Positions 34,856-43,900 of a stretch of DNA of 64,000 nucleotides are shown here, one piece after another. This stretch comes from Nitrospirota bacterium. GTDB taxonomy: Bacteria; Nitrospirota; 9FT-COMBO-42-15; HDB-SIOI813. The DNA is taken from positions 1 through 64,000 of the forward strand of contig JADZCV010000025.1 in NCBI GenBank assembly GCA_020851375.1, read 5' to 3'. Both the position numbers and the translations under genes were made by a program. The notes below the pieces were generated by a model, which did not search any database, had not been told where the DNA came from, and worked only from the letters and a program-made list of their open reading frames with translations. Numbering within the stretch: position 1 is the stretch's first letter; every line of letters begins with the position of its first letter.

Positions 34856-37800
34856 ATGCTAAGCAAAATCATCGAATTTTCCGTAAAGAATAAATTTATT
34901 ATTCTCCTCTTTACTGCCTTTGCAATCATGTGGGGTGTATGGACTTTATATAATACCCCGCTTGATGCAATCCCTGACCTCTCGGATGTCCAGGTCATAA
35001 TTTATACGGACTATCCTGGTCAGTCACCCCAGGTTGTTGAAGACCAGATAACTTATCCTCTGACGACTGCAATGCTTGCTGTACCAGGGAGCAAGGTTGT
35101 GAGGGGCTTTTCCTTCTTTGGTGTTTCCTTTATATATATAATTTTTGAAGACGGCACTGACTTATACTGGGCACGTTCACGGGTCCTGGAATACCTGAAT
35201 TTTGCCTCCGGAAAACTCCCGAAGGGAGTTACCCCTTCTCTTGGACCTGATGCAACAGGAGTCGGCTGGGTCTATGAGTACAGTATAGAGGGAAAGGGAT
35301 ATAACCTTGCAGAGCTCAGGAGCATCCAGGACTGGTATGTGCGATACCAGTTGACTAAGGTCCCTGGCGTCTCTGAAGTCGCATCCATCGGAGGCTTTGT
35401 AAAGCAGTACCAGGTGAATATAGACCCCAACAAACTCCTTACCTACAATATCTCTCTAAAAGATGTGGTGGACTCCATAAAGATGGGAAATGTTGATGTA
35501 GGCGGCAGGGTTGTTGAGCTGGCAGAGCGTGAGTATATGGTCAGGGGGCTTGGATATATAAAGAAGGTTCCTGACATTGAAAATATCGTTCTTAAGGTGG
35601 ATCAGAATGGAACGTCTATAAGGATTCAGGATATTGCACGTGTTGAGCTTGGACCTGATGAAAGGCGGGGTATCACAGAACGGAACGGTGATGGCGAGGT
35701 GGCAGGCGGCATTGTTGTAATGAGGTTTGGAGAGAATGCCCTTGATGTAATCAGGAATGTGAAAAAGAAGATTGAGGAGCTGAAGCCCGGACTGCCGCCG
35801 GGCGTTGAGATTGTCACCACTTACGACAGGAGTCATCTCATCCTCAGGGCTATTGATACCCTTAAGGAAAAACTGATTGAAGAGTTCATTGTTGTATCTT
35901 TAGTATGTGTCATATTCCTCCTCCACTTGAGGAGCGCCCTCGTAGCGATAATAATGCTTCCTATAGCCATACTCATTTCTTTTATAGTGATGTACTACCT
36001 TGGGATAAATGCGAATATCATGAGCCTTGGCGGCATTGCCATAGCTGTAGGGGCGATGATAGATGCTGCCATTGTAATGATTGAAAATGCACATAAACAC
36101 ATTGAGAAGAGTCATAAGTCAGGAGAAACAATCCAGGGGGAAAGAAGATGGGAAATCATTTTAACGGCAAGTAAAGAAGTCGGACCGCCTCTGTTTTTTT
36201 CACTTCTTATAATTACAGTCTCCTTTATCCCTGTCTTTACGCTTGAGGCTCAGGAAGGCCGCCTGTTTAAGCCGCTTGCGTATACCAAGACATTTGCCAT
36301 GGCTGCTGCTGCCCTGCTCTCTATTACTCTTGTGCCTGTCCTGATGGGATATTTTATCAGGGGACGCATCATGCCTGAGGAGAGGAACCCTGTCTCAAGG
36401 TTTTTGATCTACATATACAGGCCTGCTATAGACATTGTGCTGAGGTTTAAAAAGACGACGATCATTATTGCCGTTGTTATTCTTGCCATCAGCATTTACC
36501 CCTTCTCCAGGCTTGGTACTGAATTCATGCCTCCCCTTAATGAGGGGACACTCATGTACATGCCTGTGACTCTGCCAGGCATATCCGTGACAAAGGCCGC
36601 TGAGCTGATGCAGACGCAGGACAGGATTATAAAGAGTTTCCCTGAGGTTGAGTCTGTCTTTGGAAAGGCGGGGAGGGCAATGACTGCAACAGACCCTGCG
36701 CCGATGGAGATGTTTGAGACCATCATTAACCTGAAGCACGAAGGTGAGTGGCGTCCGGGCATGACTCAAAAGAAACTTATTGATGAGATGAATAAGGCAC
36801 TTGAGATGCCTGGAGTGACCAATGCCTGGACCATGCCCATCAAGGCAAGGACAGACATGCTCTCTACCGGGATTCGAACCCCTGTGGGTATTAAGGTCTT
36901 TGGAAAAGATTTGAATACCATAGAGCGCCTTGCAACAGAGATAGAGTCAGTTGTTAAGGCTCTTCCTGGCACAGCCAGTGTTTATGCAGAGAGGATCGTG
37001 GGGGGCTACTATGTAGACATTGATATCAAACGTGAAGAGGCTGCACGGTATGGGTTAAAGATAGAAGACATACAGCAGGTTATCATGTCAGCCATAGGCG
37101 GAGAGAACATCTCTACAACGGTTGAAGGGCGTGAAAGATACCCCATCAATGTAAGATACAAGAGAGAACTCAGGGACAGCGTGGACAAGATAGGCCGTGT
37201 CCTTGTACCGACTATGATGGGGCAGCATATCCCGCTGTCACAAGTAGCGGATATACGGTTAAGTAAAGGGGTGGCAGGAATCAAAACAGAGAATGCCCTC
37301 TTAAACACCTGGGTCTACGTAGATGTCAGTGACAGTGATATTGGCGGTTATGTTGCGAATGCAAAAAAGGCAGTGCTTGAGAAGGTAAAATTCCCGCCTG
37401 GTTATTACATAACATGGAGTGGGCAGTATGAGTATATGGCAAGGGTGTGGGAGCGGCTCAGATATATTATCCCCCTGACGTTGTTTATCATAATATTACT
37501 GCTCTATTTTAACTTCAGGTCATATACAGAGACGCTGATAATCCTCCTCGCAATACCATTCTCTTTGATAGGGGCGTCGTGGATTCTATTTCTGCTTGGC
37601 TACAACCTGAGTATCGCAGTCTGGGTGGGTTTCATAGCCCTTGCCGGAGTTGACGCAGAGACAGGGATAGTCATGCTGATTTACCTTAAGAATGCGTATG
37701 AAAGGCGAAAGGCTGAGGGCAATATGAATACTTATGATGACCTGCGCGAGGCTATTATCGAAGGGACAGTCTTGCGGGTGCGTCCAAAATTGATGACTGT

Positions 37801-37987
37801 AACAGCGATAATAGCCGGCCTCCTTCCTATTATGTGGGGTACCGGCGCCGGCTCTGATGTGATGAAGAGGATAGCTGCCCCGATGGTGGGGGGGATGGTT
37901 ACGTCAAGTGTTATGGAACTGCTTGTGCTTCCGGCAATCTATATAGTCTGGAAGGGGTGGTTACACAGAAGTAAAATTAAGGTATAA
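34856..37987 (+). CDS. cusA: CusA-type Cu(I)/Ag(I) RND efflux pump
   Basis: 1043 residues, full length for heavy-metal RND pumps, with 12 expected transmembrane helices and two large periplasmic loops. Family hallmarks: LDAIPDLSDVQVIIYTDYPG, PPLNEGTLMYMPVTLPGISV, and the methionine-rich AMTATDPAPMEM and TMPIKARTDMLSTGIRTPVG, which supply the Met residues that bind Cu/Ag. Proton-relay acidic residues lie in the GAMIDAAIVMIENAHK and GVDAETGIVMLIYLKNAY helices. I use the ATG at 34856 (MLSKIIEFSV), since the upstream ATG at 34820 lies within repeat B. Confidence 0.95.
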   Translation: MLSKIIEFSVKNKFIILLFTAFAIMWGVWTLYNTPLDAIPDLSDVQVIIYTDYPGQSPQVVEDQITYPLTTAMLAVPGSKVVRGFSFFGVSFIYIIFEDGTDLYWARSRVLEYLNFASGKLPKGVTPSLGPDATGVGWVYEYSIEGKGYNLAELRSIQDWYVRYQLTKVPGVSEVASIGGFVKQYQVNIDPNKLLTYNISLKDVVDSIKMGNVDVGGRVVELAEREYMVRGLGYIKKVPDIENIVLKVDQNGTSIRIQDIARVELGPDERRGITERNGDGEVAGGIVVMRFGENALDVIRNVKKKIEELKPGLPPGVEIVTTYDRSHLILRAIDTLKEKLIEEFIVVSLVCVIFLLHLRSALVAIIMLPIAILISFIVMYYLGINANIMSLGGIAIAVGAMIDAAIVMIENAHKHIEKSHKSGETIQGERRWEIILTASKEVGPPLFFSLLIITVSFIPVFTLEAQEGRLFKPLAYTKTFAMAAAALLSITLVPVLMGYFIRGRIMPEERNPVSRFLIYIYRPAIDIVLRFKKTTIIIAVVILAISIYPFSRLGTEFMPPLNEGTLMYMPVTLPGISVTKAAELMQTQDRIIKSFPEVESVFGKAGRAMTATDPAPMEMFETIINLKHEGEWRPGMTQKKLIDEMNKALEMPGVTNAWTMPIKARTDMLSTGIRTPVGIKVFGKDLNTIERLATEIESVVKALPGTASVYAERIVGGYYVDIDIKREEAARYGLKIEDIQQVIMSAIGGENISTTVEGRERYPINVRYKRELRDSVDKIGRVLVPTMMGQHIPLSQVADIRLSKGVAGIKTENALLNTWVYVDVSDSDIGGYVANAKKAVLEKVKFPPGYYITWSGQYEYMARVWERLRYIIPLTLFIIILLLYFNFRSYTETLIILLAIPFSLIGASWILFLLGYNLSIAVWVGFIALAGVDAETGIVMLIYLKNAYERRKAEGNMNTYDDLREAIIEGTVLRVRPKLMTVTAIIAGLLPIMWGTGAGSDVMKRIAAPMVGGMVTSSVMELLVLPAIYIVWKGWLHRSKIKV

Positions 37988-38008
37988 TTCTTCTGAGGAG
38001 GTGCCGTC

Positions 38009-38353
38009 ATGTCTACCATAAAACACCATCATATAAGATTCAGGAATGCCCCTGCTGCAGGAGGAGTTAATGACTGGACTGCAAGTCTGCGCACGTGCAA
38101 AGGGATAACGAATATCAGTATTGATACTGAGAAGAATGACCTGTTTGCCGAATATGATTTGAAGATATGTAAGGAGGAGGATGTTGAAAGGTGCATGTTG
38201 GACATCGGTTTTGTCCTTGAAGACAGCGTAATGGAGCGGATCAAGAGGGGTTGGATCCACTTTACAGAGGAGAACGAACAGTCTGAGTTTAAACATAAGG
38301 GTGCGTCCTGTTGTGATATATCAGAGATTGAAGAGAAGAGGAAGCGTGATTAG
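38009..38353 (+). CDS. Small HMA-fold-like protein in copper operon
   Basis: 114 residues. The middle (DWTASLRTCKGITNISIDTE and CMLDIGFVLED) has the length and pattern of a heavy-metal-associated (ferredoxin-like) fold but lacks the CxxC metal site. A histidine run near the start and CC near the end could bind metal. It follows cusA by 21 bases and precedes a YHS-domain gene by 14, so it is probably part of the efflux operon. Function not established. Confidence 0.7.
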   Translation: MSTIKHHHIRFRNAPAAGGVNDWTASLRTCKGITNISIDTEKNDLFAEYDLKICKEEDVERCMLDIGFVLEDSVMERIKRGWIHFTEENEQSEFKHKGASCCDISEIEEKRKRD

Positions 38354-38367
38354 AAAGGAGTCCAGAA

Positions 38368-38511
38368 ATGGCATTAGATCCGGTGTGTAAGATGACAGTC
38401 AGTGAAGAAAAGGCTGCTGCAAAGAGCGAATACTAGGGAAAGACTTATTACTTCTGCCATAAGAGCTGTAAAGAACGCTTCGACAAGGATCCTGAGAAAT
38501 ATCTTAAATAA
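38368..38511 (+). pseudogene. YHS-domain gene interrupted by an in-frame TAG
   Basis: Too short and broken for ORF prediction. ATG at 38368 follows AAAGGAG. Translation gives MALDPVCKMTVSEEKAAAKS, E, Y, a TAG at codon 23 (38434-38436), then GKTYYFCHKSCKERFDKDPE and KYLK. Both halves match the YHS metal-binding domain, where Lys or Gln usually sits at the TAG position (EYKGKTYYF). A single C-to-T or A-to-T change explains it. Either a recent pseudogene or a readthrough codon. YHS proteins often accompany copper exporters. Confidence 0.85.
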
Positions 38512-38526
38512 TAGTCCTGTCTGACT

Positions 38527-39651
38527 TCACTGTAATATGCCGATTGTAGTGACTGATACAGGGCCTGTACCTGCCTTATATGATCCTATAGGTGTAAGCG
38601 CACCATTGGATTCGATTAAATATGCGGAGACAGTGCTGGCATTAATACCGTCTCCGTAGTTGGCTGTATAAACGAAACTGCCTGAGGGGTCAACTGTGAC
38701 AGAGTAAGGATTGGCCCCTGTGTTAAACGGAGAATGTGTAACTTCTGTAAGTGCGCCAGTTGTGGTGTTAATTGAATAGGCAGAAATATTGTCAGAACCA
38801 AAATTAGCCACATAAACAATCTTGCCAAATGGATCAACTGTAACAGATTTGGGGCTCGTCCCGGCTGTATATGGTGAGGTAGAAAGTGGCGTAAGCGACC
38901 CATCGGGGTTGATGGTGTAGGCTGACACGTTATCAGAATCCTGATTAGCCGCATAGACGAATTTGCCTGAGGGGTCAACAGTGACCGAGTAAGGGTTAAA
39001 GCCTGCCTCAAATGGTGATCCTACATCTGAAAGCGCCCCATTTGTGCCTATTCTATAGGCGGAAATAGTGTTTGTGGACCAATTTGCCACATATACGAAC
39101 CTTCCAAGGGGGTCAACTGCAACGCTCTCCGGAGCTCCATTTGGCTGAGCAGGGAAAGGTTGGCCTGCTACAGGTGTGAGTGCCCCGTCGTCGGTACCTA
39201 TCGCAAATGCTGAAATGTCGCTGGAGTCCCTGTTAGCTACATATGCGAACATGCCTGAGGGGTCAATTGCCACAGATTCAGAGGTTAAACCTGCTGTAAA
39301 TGGTGACCCTGTCACATCTGTAAGCGCTCCATTGATGCCTATTGAATAGGCATTGACAGTGCCATTCCAGTTTGCAACATACACAAACCTTCCCAGTGGG
39401 TCACTTGCTATGGATTCCGGAAAGCCGGCTGCTACAACAGGGTCGCCTACAGTCAGGAGCGTCCCGTCGTCAGCGATAGAAAAGCCATAGACATCGCCTG
39501 ATTCATGATTTGCCACATACAGGTACTTTTGTGTGTATGCCGGCAGCGTGGGGGTTGAGCTACTTTTTTGATTCTCGCTGCACTATGTCAAAGAGACAAT
39601 CAAAAACGTTAAAAGTACAATAATTAGTCCATTGTAGCCCTTATTTTTCAT
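38527..39651 (-). pseudogene. YVTN beta-propeller lipoprotein with in-frame TAG
   Basis: From ATG at 39651 the frame reads MKNKGYNGLIIVLLTFLIVS, L, T, then TAG at codon 23 (39585-39583), then CSENQKSSSTPTLPA and the whole propeller to the TGA at 38527. The TAG sits where Gly, Ala or Ser would precede the lipobox cysteine, so the intact gene would be a lipoprotein. The propeller has about seven YVTN/6-phosphogluconolactonase-like repeats (ANPYSVTVDPSGSFVYTANY). An internal ATG at 39516 would give a 329-residue protein without a signal. Probably extracytoplasmic; function unknown. Confidence 0.8.
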
Positions 39652-39835
39652 TGAACCCACATATGAGATATTTATTCGTCCCTTAATTGTAAATTTTATT
39701 ATTAAATTTATCAATCGGAATAAATTTCACGATACAATAATTCTTGACAAAATTCTAGTTTGGGAATAATATCCCAAAATAACATTGAAACGACCTAAAT
39801 CTTTTTAAATCTTGCGCCGAATTGTTTTATATATC

Positions 39836-39940
39836 CTTTGCTAAGAGCAAACCTTCTGAAAGGAAGGGACGCAGAGCAACGGGGCTTAGGGTTTATCCGG
39901 TGTCCCCGGAATAAACCTATGTTCGCCGGGCCGCCAAAGG
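39836..39940 (+). promoter_or_regulatory. GEMM-I-type cyclic dinucleotide riboswitch aptamer
   Basis: The conserved core is visible: AGAGCAAACC, a short stem with GAAA tetraloop (TTCTGAAAGGAAG), GGGACGCAGAGC, then CGGGGCTTAGG and a second hairpin (GGGTTTATCC with GGAATAAACC). This matches the GEMM-I class that binds c-di-GMP or, in the Ib subtype, 3',3'-cGAMP. An A lies where I would align the discriminating base of the cGAMP subtype, but I cannot verify the alignment. A terminator follows, then the membrane protein and giant cytochrome genes, so the ligand probably controls their transcription. Confidence 0.85.
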
Positions 39941-39967
39941 TAGATGAGACTTTGGGCGGCTTTTTTT
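39930..39967 (+). terminator. Intrinsic terminator, riboswitch expression platform
   Basis: GCCGCCAAAG and CTTTGGGCGGC form a stem around GTAGATGAGA, followed by TTTTTTT. It begins within or just after the 3' edge of the GEMM aptamer (GTTCGCCGGGCC), so aptamer P1 and terminator pairing could compete. It lies 36 bases before the first gene of the cytochrome operon. Confidence 0.85.
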
Positions 39968-40002
39968 ATGGCAAATGCAACTTGCAGTATGGATTCTAAT
40001 TA

Positions 40003-40908
40003 ATGAGCAGCGCGAGAGAAGGCAAAAGTGAGAGTTATATATTTGAACTTATACTTATCATTATAGTAATCATAAGCATATGTGTCCTGGGCTATGAAAG
40101 CTATACACAAGAATATATGCCTGATTACAGCATACTAAGCTATCTTCACAGCCTGGGTTATCTTAAGAGATACCCTGTGATCTATGAACCGAGTAAAGGG
40201 ATATGGCACCCTATTGGCTGGATTGGTTCCGGCATGATGGTCGTGATGATGCTCTACAGTGTAAGAAAGAGGGCGGGGTTTATGCGGTCTTATGGTTCTT
40301 TGCGGCACTGGCTTTCAGCTCACATGTTTCTTGGAATAATGGGGCCGGTCCTCGTGACTTTTCATACGACTTTCAAGTTCAACGGGATTATTGCCACGAG
40401 TTTCTGGTCAATGATAATTACGATGGTATTCGGGATACTTGGCAGGTACATATATATCCAGATCCCCCGCAGCATTGCAGGGGCTGAACTAAGGGTTCAG
40501 GACATTGAGCGTATGATTCAGACGATTGATTCCCGTCTTGGTGAAGTCTCAAAGGGAATAAACATTTCTGAGTTGTGCAAGGCATTTGATTTTAGTGAAA
40601 GGCGACATGAGGATGCAAGTTTAATTAAATCGCTCCTTTCTATGGTTCGGGATGACATAGTGATATCATACCGCTTGCACCAACTGGATAGTGTACTGAG
40701 AAAGACTCACCGGCAGGTCAGGAAAAAGATAGATTTTCTTATCAAGAAAAAGGCGGCGCTTACGAGAAGAAGGATTTACCTCGCTACATCTCACAGGATA
40801 CTCCATTACTGGCACATTTTTCATGTGCCGTTGGCCATTGTAATGTTTTTGATCATGATCCTGCATGTGTTTGTATATTATCTGTTCAGGACTACCCACG
40901 TAGTGTAA
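40003..40908 (+). CDS. Four-helix membrane protein, likely haem b electron carrier
   Basis: 301 residues. Hydrophobic helices at about 14-35, 68-87, 105-145 and 270-295. Paired histidines in HWLSAHMFLGIMGPVLVTFH (third helix) and in the last helix region (HYWHIFHVP, ILHVFVYY) are arranged like haem b ligands. A long cytoplasmic or periplasmic helical stretch (about 155-255) separates them. It starts the operon behind the riboswitch and ends 9 bases before the giant cytochrome gene, so it probably passes quinol electrons to it. No cytochrome-b signature was matched exactly. Confidence 0.72.
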   Translation: MSSAREGKSESYIFELILIIIVIISICVLGYESYTQEYMPDYSILSYLHSLGYLKRYPVIYEPSKGIWHPIGWIGSGMMVVMMLYSVRKRAGFMRSYGSLRHWLSAHMFLGIMGPVLVTFHTTFKFNGIIATSFWSMIITMVFGILGRYIYIQIPRSIAGAELRVQDIERMIQTIDSRLGEVSKGINISELCKAFDFSERRHEDASLIKSLLSMVRDDIVISYRLHQLDSVLRKTHRQVRKKIDFLIKKKAALTRRRIYLATSHRILHYWHIFHVPLAIVMFLIMILHVFVYYLFRTTHVV

Positions 40909-40917
40909 ATAACTTTT

Positions 40918-43900
40918 ATGATGAAAAAATTCTTATTAATTTTCTTTGCATTGCTTCTTTGCTCGGAAGCACTGGCGCAGGAAGGCGGCGTTGGTTCTTT
41001 AATAAGCCCGGGAGAGCTGACATCCCCCCATGCAAAATATGAGGGAATCAGCAACTGCACACAGTGTCACTCCCTTGGCGGCGGTATGCCTGACAGCAAG
41101 TGTCTGGACTGCCACGACAAGCTCGCGGAAAGAATAAAAAACAAGCAGGGCGTACATGCCACATACACGGATGCATGTATTAAGTGCCATACTGACCACA
41201 AGGGAAAAGGTTTTAAGATTATATCACTTGAGAAGGATAAGTTTGACCACGGCAAGACAGATTATCCCCTCGTGGATAAACACTCAAAGGTTGACTGTAA
41301 TAAGTGTCATAAAAAGGGTGATCCGTATTCCGGAATCTCCAGCGAATGTTTATCCTGTCACAAAGATCCGCATAAGGAAAAACTTGGAAAAGACTGTGAG
41401 CGCTGCCATAACATCAAGGGGTGGAAGGATCTTGTAAAGTTTAATCATGACAGAGAATCAAAATATTCACTGACCGGGAAACACATTGAGGTCAAGTGTG
41501 AGAAATGCCATTTAGACAGCAAAAATTATAAAGTAGAAAAGTTTGAAGAGTGTCTTACATGCCACAAGGACCCGCATAAGGATAAACCGAAGTGTAAGGA
41601 GTGCCACACAACAGAAAGCTGGAAAAAGGTCAGGACAGACCATGACAAGACAAAATACCCCCTTGTTGACAAGCATATAGATGTAAAGTGCGACAAGTGC
41701 CACAAGAACAGCAAGCTCACAGGCATACCATTTAAGACATGCGAGTCATCAGCCTGCCATAACGACCCGCACAAGACCCAGTTTGAAGGGCAGAAGTGCG
41801 ATGAGTGTCATAATATTAAGGGTTGGAAGCCATCACTCTTCGAGCACAATGCGCCAAAATATACCGGCTATAAGCTTGAGAAGAAGCACATTGAGGTGAA
41901 ATGTGAAAAGTGTCATGTCAAGGGCCGGTATAAACCGCTGGATTCGAAGACCTGCAATACATCAGATTGTCACAAGGATGTCCACAAAGGCCAGTTCAGG
42001 AATCAGAAGTGCGAGGCCTGTCATACTGTTAAGGGATGGGGACCGTCATTATTCGAACATAATGCTGCAGAATACAAGGGATACAAATTAGAAGGAAAAC
42101 ATGTTGACGTTGAATGCAAGAAGTGTCATGTGCAGGGCAAATACAGACCGCTTAATTATAAGAGTTGTGATACCTCGGATTGTCATAAGGATACCCACAA
42201 GGGACAGTTTAAGGAGAAGAAGTGCGAGTCATGCCATATACTGAAAGGCTGGAAGCCGTCCACATTTGAACATAATGCGCCGGATTACAGTGGTTACAGG
42301 CTGGATGGAAAGCACGTGAAGACTCCATGTGAAAAATGTCATGTGGACGGGAAGTATAAACCTCTGTCTGACCGCTGCTATGACTGCCATGAAAAGGATG
42401 ATACCCACAAGAAGGAGCTGGGGAATAATTGTGCCAAGTGTCACAATACTGCAGACTGGAAGAAGTATGCGCTGGACCACAACAAACAGACTAAATTCCC
42501 GCTTATAGGAAAGCATAAGAGCACAGAATGTGAGAAGTGTCACAAGGACAAGAAGTATTCCACAAAGGCTGAAAAGTGTGTTGACTGCCATAAGGATATT
42601 CACAAAGGGAAGTTTAAGGAAGAATGCAGTTCGTGTCATACACAGAATGACTGGTTCCCCAGGAAATTTGACCATAAGAAAGAATCAGGTCTTGAGTTAA
42701 AGGGTGTTCACAATGACATAGACTGCACAAACTGCCACAAGACTAAAGGAGAATACAAGGAGGCTAATCGCTATTGTGATCAGTGCCACCAGGATCCGCA
42801 CTTCAATCAGTTCGGCAGGATAAAATGCAGTCAGTGTCACAGTGAGAGGACATGGAATCCGACAGAGTTTGATCACAGCAAGACAGGATATCCCTTAATA
42901 GGCGGGCACCGGTCAGCAGAATGTCAGGACTGTCACAGGAGCAGGTTATACAGGAACACGCCGGTAGCATGCATAAGTTGTCACCAAAGCCTTTATGATT
43001 CTGCCCCTGATCATGTTGCAAAGGGTTATAGCAGGAACTGTACAGATTGTCATAAGGGCAACTTTTCTTCATGGTCTTTCAAACATACGACTGCATCAAA
43101 GAATTGTTCAAGCTGTCATATAAGCAGCAGGCCATTAAGTCATACCACGAGTGTCGCAAAGAATACGGCAACGTGCGAGAATTGTCACAATTCGACCACT
43201 TCATGGTCGTCGCATACTCATCCTGCTGTCAGTAATAACTGCAACAGCTGTCACATTAATGACAAGCCGCAAAGTCATGCAAATAATCCGGCAGCTTATC
43301 CAACTACATGTGAGAGTTGCCATACTTCAACGGCTTCCTGGTCATCCCGTAAACATACTGCGGCTACTACAGGCTGTTCTGTATGTCATGTCACATACAG
43401 CACGCCGGCAAAAACGTCGAATCATAATGCCAATAACTGGATTACGTGTGAGAATTGCCATGTATTTCCGAACTGGTCATTCGTCCATACTTCTTCTACA
43501 ACGGGTTGTTCTACCTGTCACTTGACATACAGTACACCTGCGAAACCTGCAAGCCATACGACTTATAACTGGACTACCTGTGAGACCTGTCACAAATCAA
43601 AGGTATCATGGACTTTCGTGCATACGACCGTTACGTCCGGGTGTGCAAGCTGTCACGCAACATCCAGTGTTCCTGCGAAACCTGCAAGCCATACAACGTA
43701 TAACTGGACTACATGTGAGACCTGTCACAAGTCAACGGCATCATGGGCCTTTACGCATACGACTGCAACGACTGGGTGTGCAAGCTGTCATGCAGCATAC
43801 AGTACGCCTGTGAAACCTGCAGGCCATGCAACGAACAACTGGACTACCTGTGAGACATGCCATAAATCCAAAACATCATGGGTCTTTACGCATACGACTG

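Noticed and set aside
36860-36900. tRNA-like GGGATTCGAACCCCTG string
   Set aside because: It resembles a T-arm but lies inside cusA, encoding the conserved TGIRTPVG motif; no acceptor or anticodon stems are around it.
39516-39516. Internal ATG as the true start of the beta-propeller gene
   Set aside because: The upstream frame encodes a typical lipoprotein signal and lipobox, so the ATG at 39516 would begin inside a propeller strand (LYVANH).
38368-39651. Genome-wide TAG reassignment (for example pyrrolysine)
   Set aside because: Several ordinary genes in the window end in TAG in the right place, so TAG is a normal stop.
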